A stretch of 38,035 nucleotides of DNA from Polyrhizophydium stewartii (Eukaryota; Chytridiomycota; Chytridiomycetes; Rhizophydiales): positions 1 to 38,035 of the forward strand of contig JADGIZ010000034.1 in assembly GCA_027604665.1 (NCBI GenBank). Direction: 5' to 3'. The notes under the pieces are model-generated. The model did no database searches. It saw only the letters and a list, made by a program, of their open reading frames with translations, and was not told the origin of the DNA. How positions within the stretch are numbered: position 1 is the first letter of the stretch; each line of letters opens with the position of its first letter. Position numbers and translations under genes: made by a program. Positions 9,601-20,300 of this stretch are shown piece after piece.

Positions 9601-10341
9601 CAGGCCGCAGCCCCAGGCGAGGCGAGGCGAGGAGGCGGCTGCGCCTTTGGGAGGAGGGAACCCTGCGCACGCACCTTCGAGCGTGACCAGGTAGGTCGTT
9701 TGCGTGAGGCGGCGCTCTTGCGAGTTCGTCTTGGAGATGTCGAGGATGCGGGCGGCGCAGCCCCATCCAAAGAGGTCCTCGGGTGGGATGGGCTTGGACA
9801 GGTCCTCGCCGTTCTCAGGGTCAAAGGCTCGCGGGATGCGCTGGCGGGCGCCGGCACGCTGCTCCGGACAAGGAGCCGTGCGACACAGGGCGTCGCCGCC
9901 GTGCGGTGGGAGCGACACCGCATTGCGCATGGCGCCGGAGCCCGCCGTGTCCAGGGCACGCCGCAGGCGGTGTGCCGATCCGAGAGGCGCCAGGCGGACT
10001 TGTCAGCCGGGGCATCCAACACGCCGAGACGCCGGCGGCCGACGCACCCGCTCGGCTGCAGCCGAGGCAGCAGCAGCAGCGGCAGCCGATGATGAAGGTG
10101 CGGTGCCCGACTGCGCGCCGGCGCTGGCTGGGGCGGGCCGCAGCGGCACGCAGCCGACAACGAGGGTCTCCCTCCTCTTGAAGCTGAGCCACAGATGGTC
10201 GACGAGCGCCGTGGTGTCCGGGCGGGTGATCTGCATGCGCATGACGATGCCAGGCAGCAGCACGCGGTTGTTGCGCATCGGGATGAGCGGCAGCTCCGGG
10301 GGCACGGCGACGCTCGCTGGAGGCGGGATCCGCGACGACAT
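6670..10341 (-). CDS. LONP2: Peroxisomal Lon protease
   Basis: This is an ATP-dependent serine protease and chaperone of the peroxisomal matrix. The N-terminal LON substrate-binding domain begins MSSRIPPP and contains [20 protein letters not shown]; the ATG at 10341 fits this. Further exons carry [15 protein letters not shown] (about 9670-9800), [12 protein letters not shown] (about 9480-9530), a coiled segment ending [11 protein letters not shown] (8757-9060), and the AAA+ module with Walker [10 protein letters not shown] (about 8265-8300). Walker B, LLDEIDK, spans an intron ending near 8030. The peptidase domain contains [12 protein letters not shown], with the catalytic serine codon split by intron 7088-7013 (AG|C), and [14 protein letters not shown] with the dyad lysine. 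The last residues are [11 protein letters not shown] fits the PTS1 peroxisomal targeting consensus, and no mitochondrial presequence is visible. There are about ten exons; the middle joins in 9060-10000 are only approximate. Confidence 0.92.
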
Positions 10342-10568
10342 GGGGGTGGGAGTGCGGTTGGCTTGGGAGCGTCGATCGGCGAAATGTCGGGGCCGGATCG
10401 CCCGCACCTGAGGACGCGCGGCGCGGCAGTAAGGCGGCAGCGCTTTGGCGAAGCCCTTTCCACACAAAGACGAAGTGCGGCGAGCCCCCTTGTCGCGCGC
10501 CGCGGCGCGCCGTGTGTGCTGACGCCGCCCGCTGTCCACCCGCATGCGCCTACCCGCCGCGCCAGCAG
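10342..10568. promoter_or_regulatory. Divergent promoter interval between Lon and tubulin cofactor A
   Basis: About 227 bp separates the Lon start (minus, 10341) from the TBCA start (plus, 10569). It is GC-rich without a clear TATA element. It must serve both genes. Confidence 0.4.
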
Positions 10569-11168
10569 ATGATGTCGAACGCTGTGCAGCCCGTCTCGCT
10601 CCGCGAGCTCAAGATCAAGGCCGGCGTGGTGAAGCGGTCGGTGGTTCGGACGCTGCGCCACGGCCATGCGGTCGCCAGCGTCGCTGAGACGCCTTCTGTC
10701 TGCCCTGCCTGCCACACCTGCTCCGCCGCGCGCCGCAGCACGTCCAAGGAGCTGGCCTCGTACGGCAAGGAGGCCGAGATGCAGCAGGCCCGCATTGACA
10801 AGCTCGTGGCCGCGTCGGCCGACGACGCCGACATCCGCAAGCAGGTGCGTGTCTCCGCCCATGCCAACCCGCCCGGCGTGCTGACGCTCTCGCCGCACCG
10901 GCCCGACCCAGCGCGAGGTGCTGGCCGAGACGACCAGCATCATCCCGGACACGAAGCGCCGCTTGCAGGCTGCGCACAACGACCTCGCCAGCGCGCTGCT
11001 GTCGTTCAAGGTGGCGAGCGCCGTGCGGCGCCGTGATGACGACGACGATGACGCTGACGGCGCTGATTGGCCCTCTCGTTTCGCTCGGACACTCGACAGG
11101 ACGACACCAGCGAGGATGTCGAGGCCGCCCGCGCCATCATCGAGGAGACCAAGGCCCTCGTCGCCTGA
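10569..11168 (+). CDS. TBCA: Tubulin-folding cofactor A
   Basis: Cofactor A (Rbl2 in budding yeast) captures beta-tubulin during tubulin folding. Four exons, 10569-10636, 10739-10844, 10912-11010 and 11100-11168, encode 113 aa, close to the family length of about 105-115. The short helical-bundle protein has the family pattern: LRELKIKAGVVKR at the N-terminus, ELASYGKEAEMQQARIDKL, DIRKQREVLAETTSIIPDTKRRLQAA in the middle, and VEAARAIIEETKALVA at the end. Two in-frame ATGs stand side by side at 10569 and 10572; either may start translation. The gene is divergent from Lon and converges on Mob2 with 81 bp between stop codons. Confidence 0.93.
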
Positions 11169-11180
11169 GACTGCCCAAGC

Positions 11181-11213
11181 AGGCACACACGCACACACAC
11201 GCACACACACACG
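11181..11213. repeat. CA-rich microsatellite between convergent TBCA and MOB2
   Basis: A CA dinucleotide tract interrupted by single CG steps occupies part of the 81-bp gap between the two stop codons. It lies in the shared 3' flanking DNA of both genes. Confidence 0.8.
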
Positions 11214-11249
11214 TACTGCACATCGCCTGTGGTGCAAACACAATCTTGA

Positions 11250-12018
11250 TCATATTCTCCCAAGCTCCTCGAGCAGCTGGATATACTCTGCCATCGGCGC
11301 CATGTCCTTCTTGTCGATGAGATCAAAGCAGCGCGCAAAGCACACAAAGTGCGCAAAGAGCGTGTTGAGGTGCGCTTCGGCAGACAGGTGCAGAATCGTG
11401 TCGTAGTGCGAGTGGTAGATGTGCGCCAGCACACGAAAGAGCTGCTTGAAGATGGACTTGACGGTTGCGTGGAAGTCCTTTGGGAATGGCATGTCTACGC
11501 GCCGGTGGTGAGCGCGCAGAATGAGAGGGCGACGTACGTAGTGACACGTCGCGCACCTGCTTTCGTTGGGAATATGGTCTCGTCGTTGAGCGATGTCTGG
11601 ACCGACGCCATCACGTAGTCTATGTACTGCGGCGCGGGGATCTTGACGCTCCGCTTTTGGCTGTCGATCCACGAGTATTCACAACTGCTCAGGTGGAGAG
11701 ACGGTGCGGCGGGGGATGGTGTCAGCGGCCGCTTGCGAGCGAACGGCCATGCCCGCAGCCAGCATACTTTGAGCCCGCATTCATGACTGTGCATGCCTGC
11801 GCAGTGCAGAACTCGCTGACCGATCCAAAGAAAAGGTTGATGTAGTTGAAGAAGTCGAGTGCTTTGGGCGGGCGTCAGCAGCGCTGCTATGCGTCGGCAA
11901 CGAAGCCAGCGCCGTGCGGCATTCCACGCACTGTTTGCTGCGAGCCTGCAGTGTGGATTACACAGGGCATGGCAGTCAAGCAGGTCCGTCGCAAAGCAGG
12001 GCGTGCGTTAGCAACGTG

Positions 12019-12069
<51 letters not shown>

Positions 12070-12227
12070 GCAAAGCGGCTGCCCGCAGACGCACCACTCG
12101 TTCGAGTCGACGTATTTGGGCAGCACCGAGATCTTGGCGAAGCTGCCGTTGACGAGGCTCGCCGACGAGAACGGCTGGCACAGGAACAGGGGCTTCGCGC
12201 CTTCGCGCTTTGAGCGACCGAACTTGC
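11250..12227 (-). CDS. MOB2: Mob2, coactivator of NDR-family kinase (Cbk1/Orb6 type); first exon(s) not located
   Basis: Mob2 binds and activates NDR/LATS kinases that control cell polarity and morphogenesis. Exons on the minus strand: about 12227-12095, 11945-11932 (14 nt), 11861-11768, 11684-11557 and 11494-11250. The protein reads PLFLCQPFSSASLVNGSFAKISVLPKYVD, then [27 protein letters not shown], then WIDSQKRSVKIPAPQYIDYVM, FPTKADMPFPKDF, and HIYHSHYDTILHLSAEAHLNTLFAHF. The APQYIDYVM, PKYVD and LFLCQPF segments are Mob2-type, not Mob1-type. The NEWLAANT motif can be read only if the 14-nt exon is used. The 5' end is open: there is no ATG in frame upstream of 12227, and an acceptor (CAG or AAG) sits there. 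The missing exon(s) should lie within 12230-13000. Intron 12094-11946 carries a long CA repeat. Confidence 0.9.
12020..12068. repeat. Perfect CA dinucleotide microsatellite, about 24 units
   Basis: An uninterrupted CA repeat of 49 bp lies inside the Mob2 intron between the NEW exon and the 14-nt exon. On the gene's own strand it reads as a TG/GT repeat, creating many potential donor dinucleotides next to the splice site at 12094. Confidence 0.97.
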
Positions 12228-13006
12228 TGTGGTCGTGCAACGCGACGCAGGATCGGTCGGCGGCCCGGACAGCGGGTGGCGGTGTCGTCGCAGGCGCGGG
12301 AGATGTGGTATCGGGGGCGGATCGCGGGTTGCGTCGGCGGTCATGTCAGCGAGTGGCGGCGGCCTCTGCAAGCCCCGGCGAAGGGTGTCGGCCGCCACGG
12401 AACAGCCACCGCTCGCGGGTGCTCTGCCGGGAGCACGGGCCGGCTCCCTCTGCAGGCGAGGCTGATGTGGGACAAGAGGGCGGGCCGGCGCCGGCGTGCA
12501 TTCGGGCACCAGGGGACAGGAGCCCGGTCGCACGTGGTGTGCCCTCAGAAGACGACGCTGCCGCAGCAACTGCGACCGTGGCGGCAGCGGGAGCAGCTGC
12601 GGCGCTGGCTGCAGGGGCGGCAGGCGCAACCACGCCGGTCGGTGCTGCGGTGGTGGCGGTCGTGCCTCCGCGTGCGCCGCACACCGCAGCGACGCTCTGT
12701 GGGCGTGCGTCGCGACGATCATGTGTCGCCGCCGCCACCACCGAGCGCGACCGGCCGTCGCAGCAAGCGCCCCAGGTGGCCGTCGTGGCTGCAGCGCATG
12801 CTCTTGCGCAGCCACGCAGCGCCTCTGCGCGGCGGCGGCCCCGGGCGGGCTGTCGGGTGTCGGCCTCACCCGCCAAAGAAGTTCATAGGCGGCCGGCGCG
12901 GCAGCGCGCCAGCCAAGGCGGACTCGAGGCACCCACCTGTCCTGACGACAAGCGCGACGTGACTGCGCCCGGCCTCGTCGCCGGCACACACCCCTCAGAT
13001 CCGCAA
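12228..13006. other. Divergent interval between MOB2 and RSPH1 holding unplaced coding sequence
   Basis: This 779-bp stretch is open in several frames on both strands because of its GC content. It should hold the missing first exon(s) and promoter of Mob2 (minus) and the promoter of RSPH1 (plus). One minus-strand frame (12876-12346) begins MAGEADTRQP and carries an Ala/Thr/Pro-rich segment that could be a low-complexity Mob2 N-terminus. I found no conserved motif and no decisive splice pair to prove this. Confidence 0.35.
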
Positions 13007-14095
13007 ATGTCCGACACCGGCTCCGAGAACGGCGACAAGGAGGAGGGCCCCTCGATCGGCGTGCGTTGCGCGGCGGACATCCCGCCGGGTATCTGCGGCT
13101 GCGTGCCGGCATTCGCCTGCTGACTGCCCACCTCGCCCGCCATCGCGATCAAGATCTACGAGGGCGACCGCAACGCTCTCAAGGAGCGACACGGAAAGGG
13201 AAAAAACACATTCCCAAACGGCGATACCTACGAGGGTCAGTACGCCAACAGCAAGCGCTCCGGCCAGGGCGTCTACAAGTGGAAGGCCGGCCACCGGTAC
13301 ATCGGCAACTACCAGGACAATCAGCGCAACGGCCAAGGCTACTTTGTCTACCCCGACGGATCCAAATATCGAGGTGCCTGCCGCCTTCCCGCGCAATTTG
13401 TCCCAATCGCTCTTTGCGGCCCGCGATGGGCTGCCGCTGCCAGAGCCCGATCTGCCCTTGGTCAGATCGAGTCCTCCTGCCACACAGGCTGCGCTGCGGG
13501 TGGATGCCGGAGCAAGCGCCAGAACAGAGCTGCCTTCCTCCGCTGCTTCTAGCGAGGAGTCTCCGTCTCTCACCTGGTGCCGCACATGCTAACTCGACCG
13601 CGCGACTGCGCGACGCATTTGGCCCAGGCGACTTTGTGGCTGGAAAGCGGCACGGCAGCGGCGTTTACGCCTACGCCAACGGCGATGTCTACCAAGGCGC
13701 ATGGGAGAACGATCTTAAGCACGGCCAGGGCGTCTATATGTACCAGAATGGCTCCAAGGCGCGTGTGTTCTGTGATGGAATCCACGCCTGTGGTGATGCT
13801 GACGTTTCTCACGCCTTCTCTCATTCGCCTTCGCCTTCGCCCTCGCCTTCGCCTTGTCACATCCACTTATTCGGTGCCCACCCGCCTTGATCGTGCTCAG
13901 AAATCCGGCAACTGGGTCGAGGGAAAGCTGCTGGGCCCCGGCGAGATCATATACGCCGACCACAAAATCATCGGCAATTTCAAATCCGACGACCGTATGG
14001 ACATGCCTGTCAAGATCCATTTCACCAAAACAAACTACACAAAGACTGTCCACGATCCGGCGCTCGTGGGAATGGAAGCCCCTGCCGTGCTGTGA
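13007..14095 (+). CDS. RSPH1: Radial spoke head protein 1 homologue (MORN-repeat protein)
   Basis: RSPH1 is a component of the radial spoke head in motile 9+2 axonemes. Four exons, 13007-13060, 13154-13373, 13628-13764 and 13901-14095, encode 201 aa with consistent phases. After an acidic start ([14 protein letters not shown], very like animal RSPH1) come about six MORN repeats: [87 protein letters not shown] and [17 protein letters not shown]. The final segment, HKIIGNF..., parallels the end of the animal MORN array; the long acidic C-terminal tail of vertebrate RSPH1 is absent. The acceptor at 13153 is AAG, and the donor at 13765 was chosen by phase. The gene indicates that the organism makes motile flagella. 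Confidence 0.88.
13819..13854 (+). repeat. Short TTCGCC/CTCGCC tandem hexamer repeat in RSPH1 intron 3
   Basis: About five to six near-identical hexamers (TTCGCC with CTCGCC and TTCGCC variants) lie inside the intron 13765-13900. They are pyrimidine-rich on the sense strand and precede the acceptor CTCAG at 13900, so they may simply be an expanded polypyrimidine region. Confidence 0.75.
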
Positions 14096-14399
14096 GCAAG
14101 CTACGGGGCTCAAATTCCTGCGGCGCTCAGATGGCTGTAGTCCGGGGGGAGCACGAAGCGGTCGTCTCTGCACTGAATCAAAACGAAATACAGCGCAATT
14201 GTGCCCGAGTCTTGCTTCGCGGCCATGCTTTCCTGCGGATCTAAACACAGACACGTAGCGAGGCATTTGCTTGCCTGTCCTGCATTCCCTACATCTGCCC
14301 TGAGCGCGGCTGCCATCGGCTCCGCATCGCGCACGGCCGCCCGGTTCCCCCACTCGACCACACGCATCCCGTGCGCACTCCCGGCTGCACTCGACCGCC
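14096..14399. other. Spacer between RSPH1 and the RhoGEF gene
   Basis: This 304-bp interval holds the RSPH1 3' flank and the RhoGEF 5' flank. Both genes are on the plus strand. I see no conserved coding signal, no TATA box and no obvious polyadenylation signal. Confidence 0.45.
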
Positions 14400-17300
14400 A
14401 TGTCGGCGAGCCCCGAGCGCGAGCGCATGCACAGCGAGGCGAGCCAGCGCCGCAGCACACTCATCGCGGGAATCCCGCACGGTCGCGCACGCAGCGCCGG
14501 ATCGCAGATTCTGTTTACTGGCAGCGGCGGCGGAATCGCAACGGGCAGCACCGGCAGCGGCGTGGGCACCGTCGGCATCGGCATCGGCAGCCGCCCCGTG
14601 TCACCGTCGCAGTCTCAATCCAAACTCGTTGTCTCGACCACAACGGCAGAGTCGCTCGATGCCATCTCCCAGCGCCGCAGTATGCAGTGGGACGGAAAGG
14701 TCTCGCGCTCACTCGGCAGCATCCTCGATGCGCCGGGAAGCGGCGGATCCACAGCAGCAGCAGGCGCCAGTCTGTCTATAGGGCTGTCCATCGGCACAAG
14801 CGCGGCGGCTGGCGCGCGCGAGAACTATCAGGAGCAGCTGCGGCAGGTCAGAGGCCCAAAACTGCTGGAGGCAGACTTTGGCGCCATTCCTTCGAGATCT
14901 GCGGGCATCTCCGACGAGGATCTGATGTCGGCCCCAGCGGACCCGTTGGCCCAGTCGTTTCAGAGCAACGGCTCTGTGCCGGCGTCGGCGTCGGTGTATT
15001 CTAGCTCAGCCCGGCCAAACTATGTCGTTTATTCGCCATCGTCAAACTACACGTCGCCCATTATGCGCTCCAAATCTTCGTTTGCGATCAATATGTCGGC
15101 AATCCAAAGCCCGCTCACAGCTGGCGCTCCACCTCAGACGCCCAGCAAGCGCACGTCACTGTCGCCATCGATACCCGCGGCGATCGCAGGCTCGCAGCAT
15201 CAGCAGCACCAGCATCAGCAATATCTGACGCAGCCAATGACGCCGCTTTCAGCCGCGGGCTCCGGATCCGTGCACACCCCAAATCTCTCTGTCACGGGCT
15301 CCTCTGCCTCATCCGCAGTGTCACCCGCACATCAGCAGCCTGTCAGCCCAGCGGTTGCTGGGCTTGTGTCCCCAAGTGCCTCGACATCTGGTGCGACTGT
15401 GATTGGGCAAGGCTCGATAATCCTTCAAGCAGGCTCCTTCTCGGCTGCTGCGCCGGCAGTCAACGAGCGTCTCCTCAGCGCCATACCGCCGCACGTCGAC
15501 ACATCGACTCCGTCCCGCAGCCCGGCCATCTCCGCAAGGCACTCGCACATCGTCTCGCGAAGTGCGGACAGCCTCAATATCCCTGATGAGGACGGCTTCC
15601 TCAAGGACATTGAGCTCAAGGGCTTTGGTGGCATTTGGAGCCACGCCGTAGCGCGGTGTGCCGCCAGCGCCTTGCGCTCTCACGTGGGTCGACTGGGCTG
15701 CACACTGACTCGGGTCAAATGTGCAGGATCTATTTTCTGATGTACCTGTTGTGGAAACGCCAAGAGAACTTTTATGTGAGCGCTCTGTCGCTCTCTGTCC
15801 AGAGCGTATGTAGGCTCTGACCGCAGCCAACGCCCGCGACATGTGAGCACAGTTTTTGCGCATCGACACCACCGACTTTCGGAACCACTGGTTCCACATG
15901 ACGGCGTCACAGCGAGTGAACAACGCCAAGCGCATCTACTCGACGTACCTGTCGTCCTCGCGCGCGACGATGCCGCTGCGCTGGCCAAGCGGCATCACCG
16001 ACCCAACGATCGACGAGGTGATCCAGCTGCTGATTGGCACGCTCGAGACGCCCGAGCCAAGCATGTACGACGATATTTCGTACATCACGATGCAAACGCT
16101 CGAGAGCATTTACGCGGGCACGTACGTTGCGCACGACGGCGACCCGGAGCCCATGCAGACGCAGGAAGGCGGCGAGATGAAGAAGTTCCGGCGCAGCTCG
16201 TTCTACCAGGCCATGCGCAACGACCTGCGTGAGTTGCGCTGCTTGCACGTCATGTCAGAGGCGGCTTGCACAACGCCCGACGCCAATGCATCGCCATCTC
16301 CGCATGCCGCTGCGGCGCCCGCACGGCGCGTGCGCGGGCGGCCGCGTGGGAGCGCCCCCGGGTGCGGACGTGCGGGCTGCGCGGCGCGGCGGCCGCACGC
16401 CCGCCGCCGGCTGCCGGCCGTGGGCGCCCGCCGCCACGCGCGTCATCTTGGCGGGCGCGGCTTCGTGGCAGGCCGCCGCCGCACGCCGTCTCCGACGCAC
16501 GCCATCGCATCTCCGCGCTTAAAGGCTCGCGCCGGCCTGTCCACCTGTCCCCGCGCTGACATCCGCCTCTGACCGCTGCCGCCCTTTGCCTGCCCGCCGC
16601 CAACGCCGGCGCCGACGCCAACCACGGCGCGCATGTCAACGCCAACGTCTCCATGCTTCCCGCCACCGCCTCCCGCCACATCGGCCGATGCGCATCGTCG
16701 TCTCCGGCGCCTGGCGGTGTCTCCTGCCGCGATCCTGCTGCTGCGCCTCGCGCCGTCACCGTGCTACCGCACCTCTCGCGGCCCACCGGCGCGGCCCGCG
16801 GACGACAACACTTCGATGCGCCGCCCACTACCAGGCGGCACCATGCATCTCACGACGGTGCAGCACGCCCGTGTCGTCGAGCGGCTCGCCGACATGTCCA
16901 ACGTGCTGCACCTCGATGCTGCGCTGTGGGACAAAGTGTACGTATCGCTCGAGGGCCTGTGCTTCGACGCCGAGTCGCCCGTCTCAAAGTCCATCCAGCT
17001 GGCCCGCAAGCGCACGATGCAGAACGTCTCGCAGTCATCGAGCTTCTCGCGCGCTCGCTCCGTGTCGTCGCTGCGCGAGGACGAGCCGTTCTCGCCCACC
17101 AAGACCATGCGCCCGGCCGCTTCGGTGAGCTTGCGCGCTGGAGTCGCGTTCTGTCCCGCGTGTCTCTCGTGCGGCATCCCTCGACATGGCCGACCCGATG
17201 GCCAGCTGCCGGAACGCTTGCAGCGACCCTTACAACGCCACGCAGCGGCTGCTGCCTGTCCGCGGCATGCTGGCTTGCGACTGCCGCTCCAGCATCTGCT

Positions 17301-20300
17301 GACACGCCGTCCCGCGACGCTGCCATTGCGAATGTGCTGCTGCCAACGCTGGATGCTCTCCTTCCCAAAGAACGTCGCCCGGGCTTTCGAGTCATCCGAG
17401 GCCAACCACACCTTCCTGCCTTACACCGTTGGGGACAATTCGTTCTGCGAGTTCTGTTTCCTGCGTCTCGGTGTCGACCGCTCTGCCGAAGACCCACAGG
17501 CCGCCTACCGCTGCGAAAGTGGGTGCCCCGCAACCCTCGCGAAGATTGGCCACGGGCAACGACCCGCGGTCGCTCGTGGCGCGGGCATGAACTTGACGCA
17601 TCTGATATGCTGACTCGACGTGATTCACAAAATCCCACGTTGGTTACTCCGCACCGATTGCTCCGCGGTTGTCGCTCCGCATCCGCCTGATTCGACGGTG
17701 TCTGCGTCCAGCGTGCGGATACATATCCCACCGCAACTGTCGCAACCAGGTGCGCGTGACGTGTGCGCGAACATCGGCAGCCGTTGACCTCGACATTGGC
17801 CCCGAGGTACGTGGATTGCTCGCGCTGCATGTTTTCTGCACCCGTATCGCAGCCAGCTCGGCGCTCCAGCGATGCGACGCGATGCGACGCGCCGCGACGC
17901 GCCGAGGAGCTCCGACGGCCGGATGAACTTCGCCAGAGCTGGATTGCATCAGCCGCCTGGGAAGGAGAGCTCCGACGCTCTTCATCGCGCGGCCGGCGAT
18001 TTCCTCCGCAGTCCCATCGCACAGCCTCTCAAAAGCCCGCCGACATCTGCGCTCTCTGCCCTCTCCGCCCGCCGCTCCTGCGGGGCACTCTGCCGACTTC
18101 AGTGTTGTCTTTAGCTGCGGTCACTCACACCACGCTCATGCTCTTGCTGGTGCCACGTCGCTTCCGCGCGCAGTTCCACTCGGAGAAGCTGCGCCTGGTC
18201 GCCGAGAAGCTCGGCGCACTGCAGAAGGAGGTCGATATTGAGATGAAGATTCGCGACGGCCTCGAGAAGATCACCAAGGCAAAGCAGGCCGTGTCTGGCA
18301 AGATCAAGAACAAAAAAGGCCCCGAGCAAGACGTCCACTCCCAGCTTGAGCGAAACACAAAAAAGCTCGAGGCGCTCAAGCACGAGATGCAGAAGTGCAG
18401 ACTGCAGCTCCAAAGCCTGCAAACAGCTGCAACCGCAGCCGCTGCGGCCACAGCATCTGCAGCCGCAGCCGCTGCTGCCCCCGCGGCTTCGACCGCTGCA
18501 CCATCGGCCGCACCTGTCGAGCCGACGCAGGAATCGGAGCGCAGTCACGAGGCGCCGCCCGTGCGAGTCGGTGCTGCGACGGTCGTACCCATGAGCAATG
18601 TGCGCGAAGGCTTGCGCGGCAAGCACTCGACTTGTGGTACTGATCCGCCACGCTTGCGCAGTCGAGCCGCCTGGGGAGCACCGAAGACCTGCAAGATGGC
18701 GGGCTCATCCGCGTGCTCATTGAGGATCCGGCGACAAAGACCGAGTCCAAAAAGGCAATTTACATTCGCGAGAACCAGTCCACAATCGAAGTCATTGAGC
18801 GCATCCTTGAGAAGGCGAACCTGCCCGGCATTCCGACCGACTTCCAGCTCACCTACACCAACGCAAAAGGAGGTGCGTGAGGCCATGCTCACTTACAGCG
18901 TGCTTTGATCGAACCGCTCATGCGCGTGTCTGAATCTTAGACACCATCAACGTCAAGGATGAGGACCGGCCGCTGCAGATCGAGAACATCGACTTTTCGC
19001 ATGTCTTCTTCAAAATCACCGTAAGTGGCCGAGTCTGCAGAAAGGAGGGGTGGATACAAGGCTCACATACCACGCGGCTATTGCAGTTTCGCGGCGAGCG
19101 CATCCAGCGTGATGTGGACAACCCGCTACTTAAGAAGCAGCGCGAGATCTTGCTCGAGATCTGCGACTCCGAGTTCAACTACTTGCAGGATCTCAAGTTG
19201 ATAGTGCAGGTGAGGTGGAAAGCGTGAAAATCACACTTTGCCATGTTTGCGCCTTACTCATAGCTGCTGAGCCACCGCCAGACTTTCGTCCGCCCATTCG
19301 AGGCGTGCGCGATGCTTGACAAGGACGGACTCGAGAGCGTGTTCAGCAACATCGAGGAAATTGTCGCTGTGCACGAGTCACTCTCGAAATTGCTCAAGGA
19401 AGCGACTGACGAGGCGAGCCGCTTCCACGCGGACCTGATCATCAAGTGCTTTGCCGAGAGTGTGCGTCGCGAGCCAGTGTCTGTTAATCTTGCAGCGTTT
19501 GTCTTGCTTAACCGCAGCTGCGCACCCAGGCGCCAAGCTTCAAGTGCTACACGATCTACTGCGGTAACCAGCATAACGCGCGGCGCTTGCTTTCCAAGCT
19601 TGCGCAGGACCAGAGCTTCCTCAAAATGCTCCAGGTTTGTTTGGGCCGCTGCACGTGGGACGAATGCAAAAGTGGTGGGGGGTTTGGGCTGACGATCTTC
19701 ATCTGGCGGCAATGCACCTGCAGAAATGCGAATCAAACCCCAAGCTGAACAAGCTGTCCCTCGCAGACATGCTCGTCAAGCCCATGCACCGCATCACACG
19801 GTATCCGCTTCTGTTCAAGCGCCTGCTGCCGAATCTGGGCACCGATAGTCGCGAGCAGGTTGCTCTGTCGGCTCTGTTGATCGAGATCGAAGGCACCATC
19901 TCTGCCGTAAACGAGACCATCAAGCGCCGCGAGGCGGCGTACCGCATCAACCAGCTCGACGAGATCCTGGACTTCAGCGTCGTGTCCGACGTGAGTATCC
20001 GCGCTTGCATTCGAGCTCTCGATTGCAGTCCTAAAGACTCGCTATGCTGCGCAGAGGTTCCGCATTGCGGTAGACGGCCGCGAGCTCGTGTCCGAGAAGT
20101 CGTTCATGTACTACAAGAAGGCGACGAACATTCCCATTGACGTGACTGTGATCTTGTTCACCGACATGATCCTGATTGTCCGTAGCAAAAAGACAGAGCA
20201 GCTGCAGCTTCTCAAACAGCCGATCCCCCTCGAGTCTGTTGTGCTGCTCGACAAGCCCGACGACGGCAGCGGATGTGAGTTCGAGTGGCTGCTGGGGTCT

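Noticed and set aside
6670..10341. Mitochondrial Lon (Pim1)
   Set aside because: There is no presequence, the N-terminus begins directly with the LON domain, and the protein ends in the PTS1-like ARL.
9111..11243. 710-codon open frame on the minus strand across Lon and TBCA
   Set aside because: It runs in a shifted frame through Lon exons and introns and antisense to TBCA. It is Arg/Ala/Pro-rich, as expected of a shadow frame in GC-rich DNA, and shows no domain.
12020..12068. CRISPR or other spaced-repeat array
   Set aside because: It is a plain dinucleotide microsatellite without spacers.
11250..12227. Mob1 instead of Mob2
   Set aside because: LFLCQPF, PKYVD and APQYIDYVM are features of Mob2-type proteins; the Mob1 N-terminal pattern is not seen.
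12346..12876. Ala/Thr-rich minus-strand frame as an independent gene
   Set aside because: It could be part of the Mob2 N-terminus or pure GC-driven open frame. No start, splice or homology evidence supports a separate gene.
16250..16828. Open frames on both strands inside the RhoGEF 606-nt intron
   Set aside because: They are low-complexity Arg/Ala/Pro sequences with no conserved motif, and the flanking exons join in phase without them.
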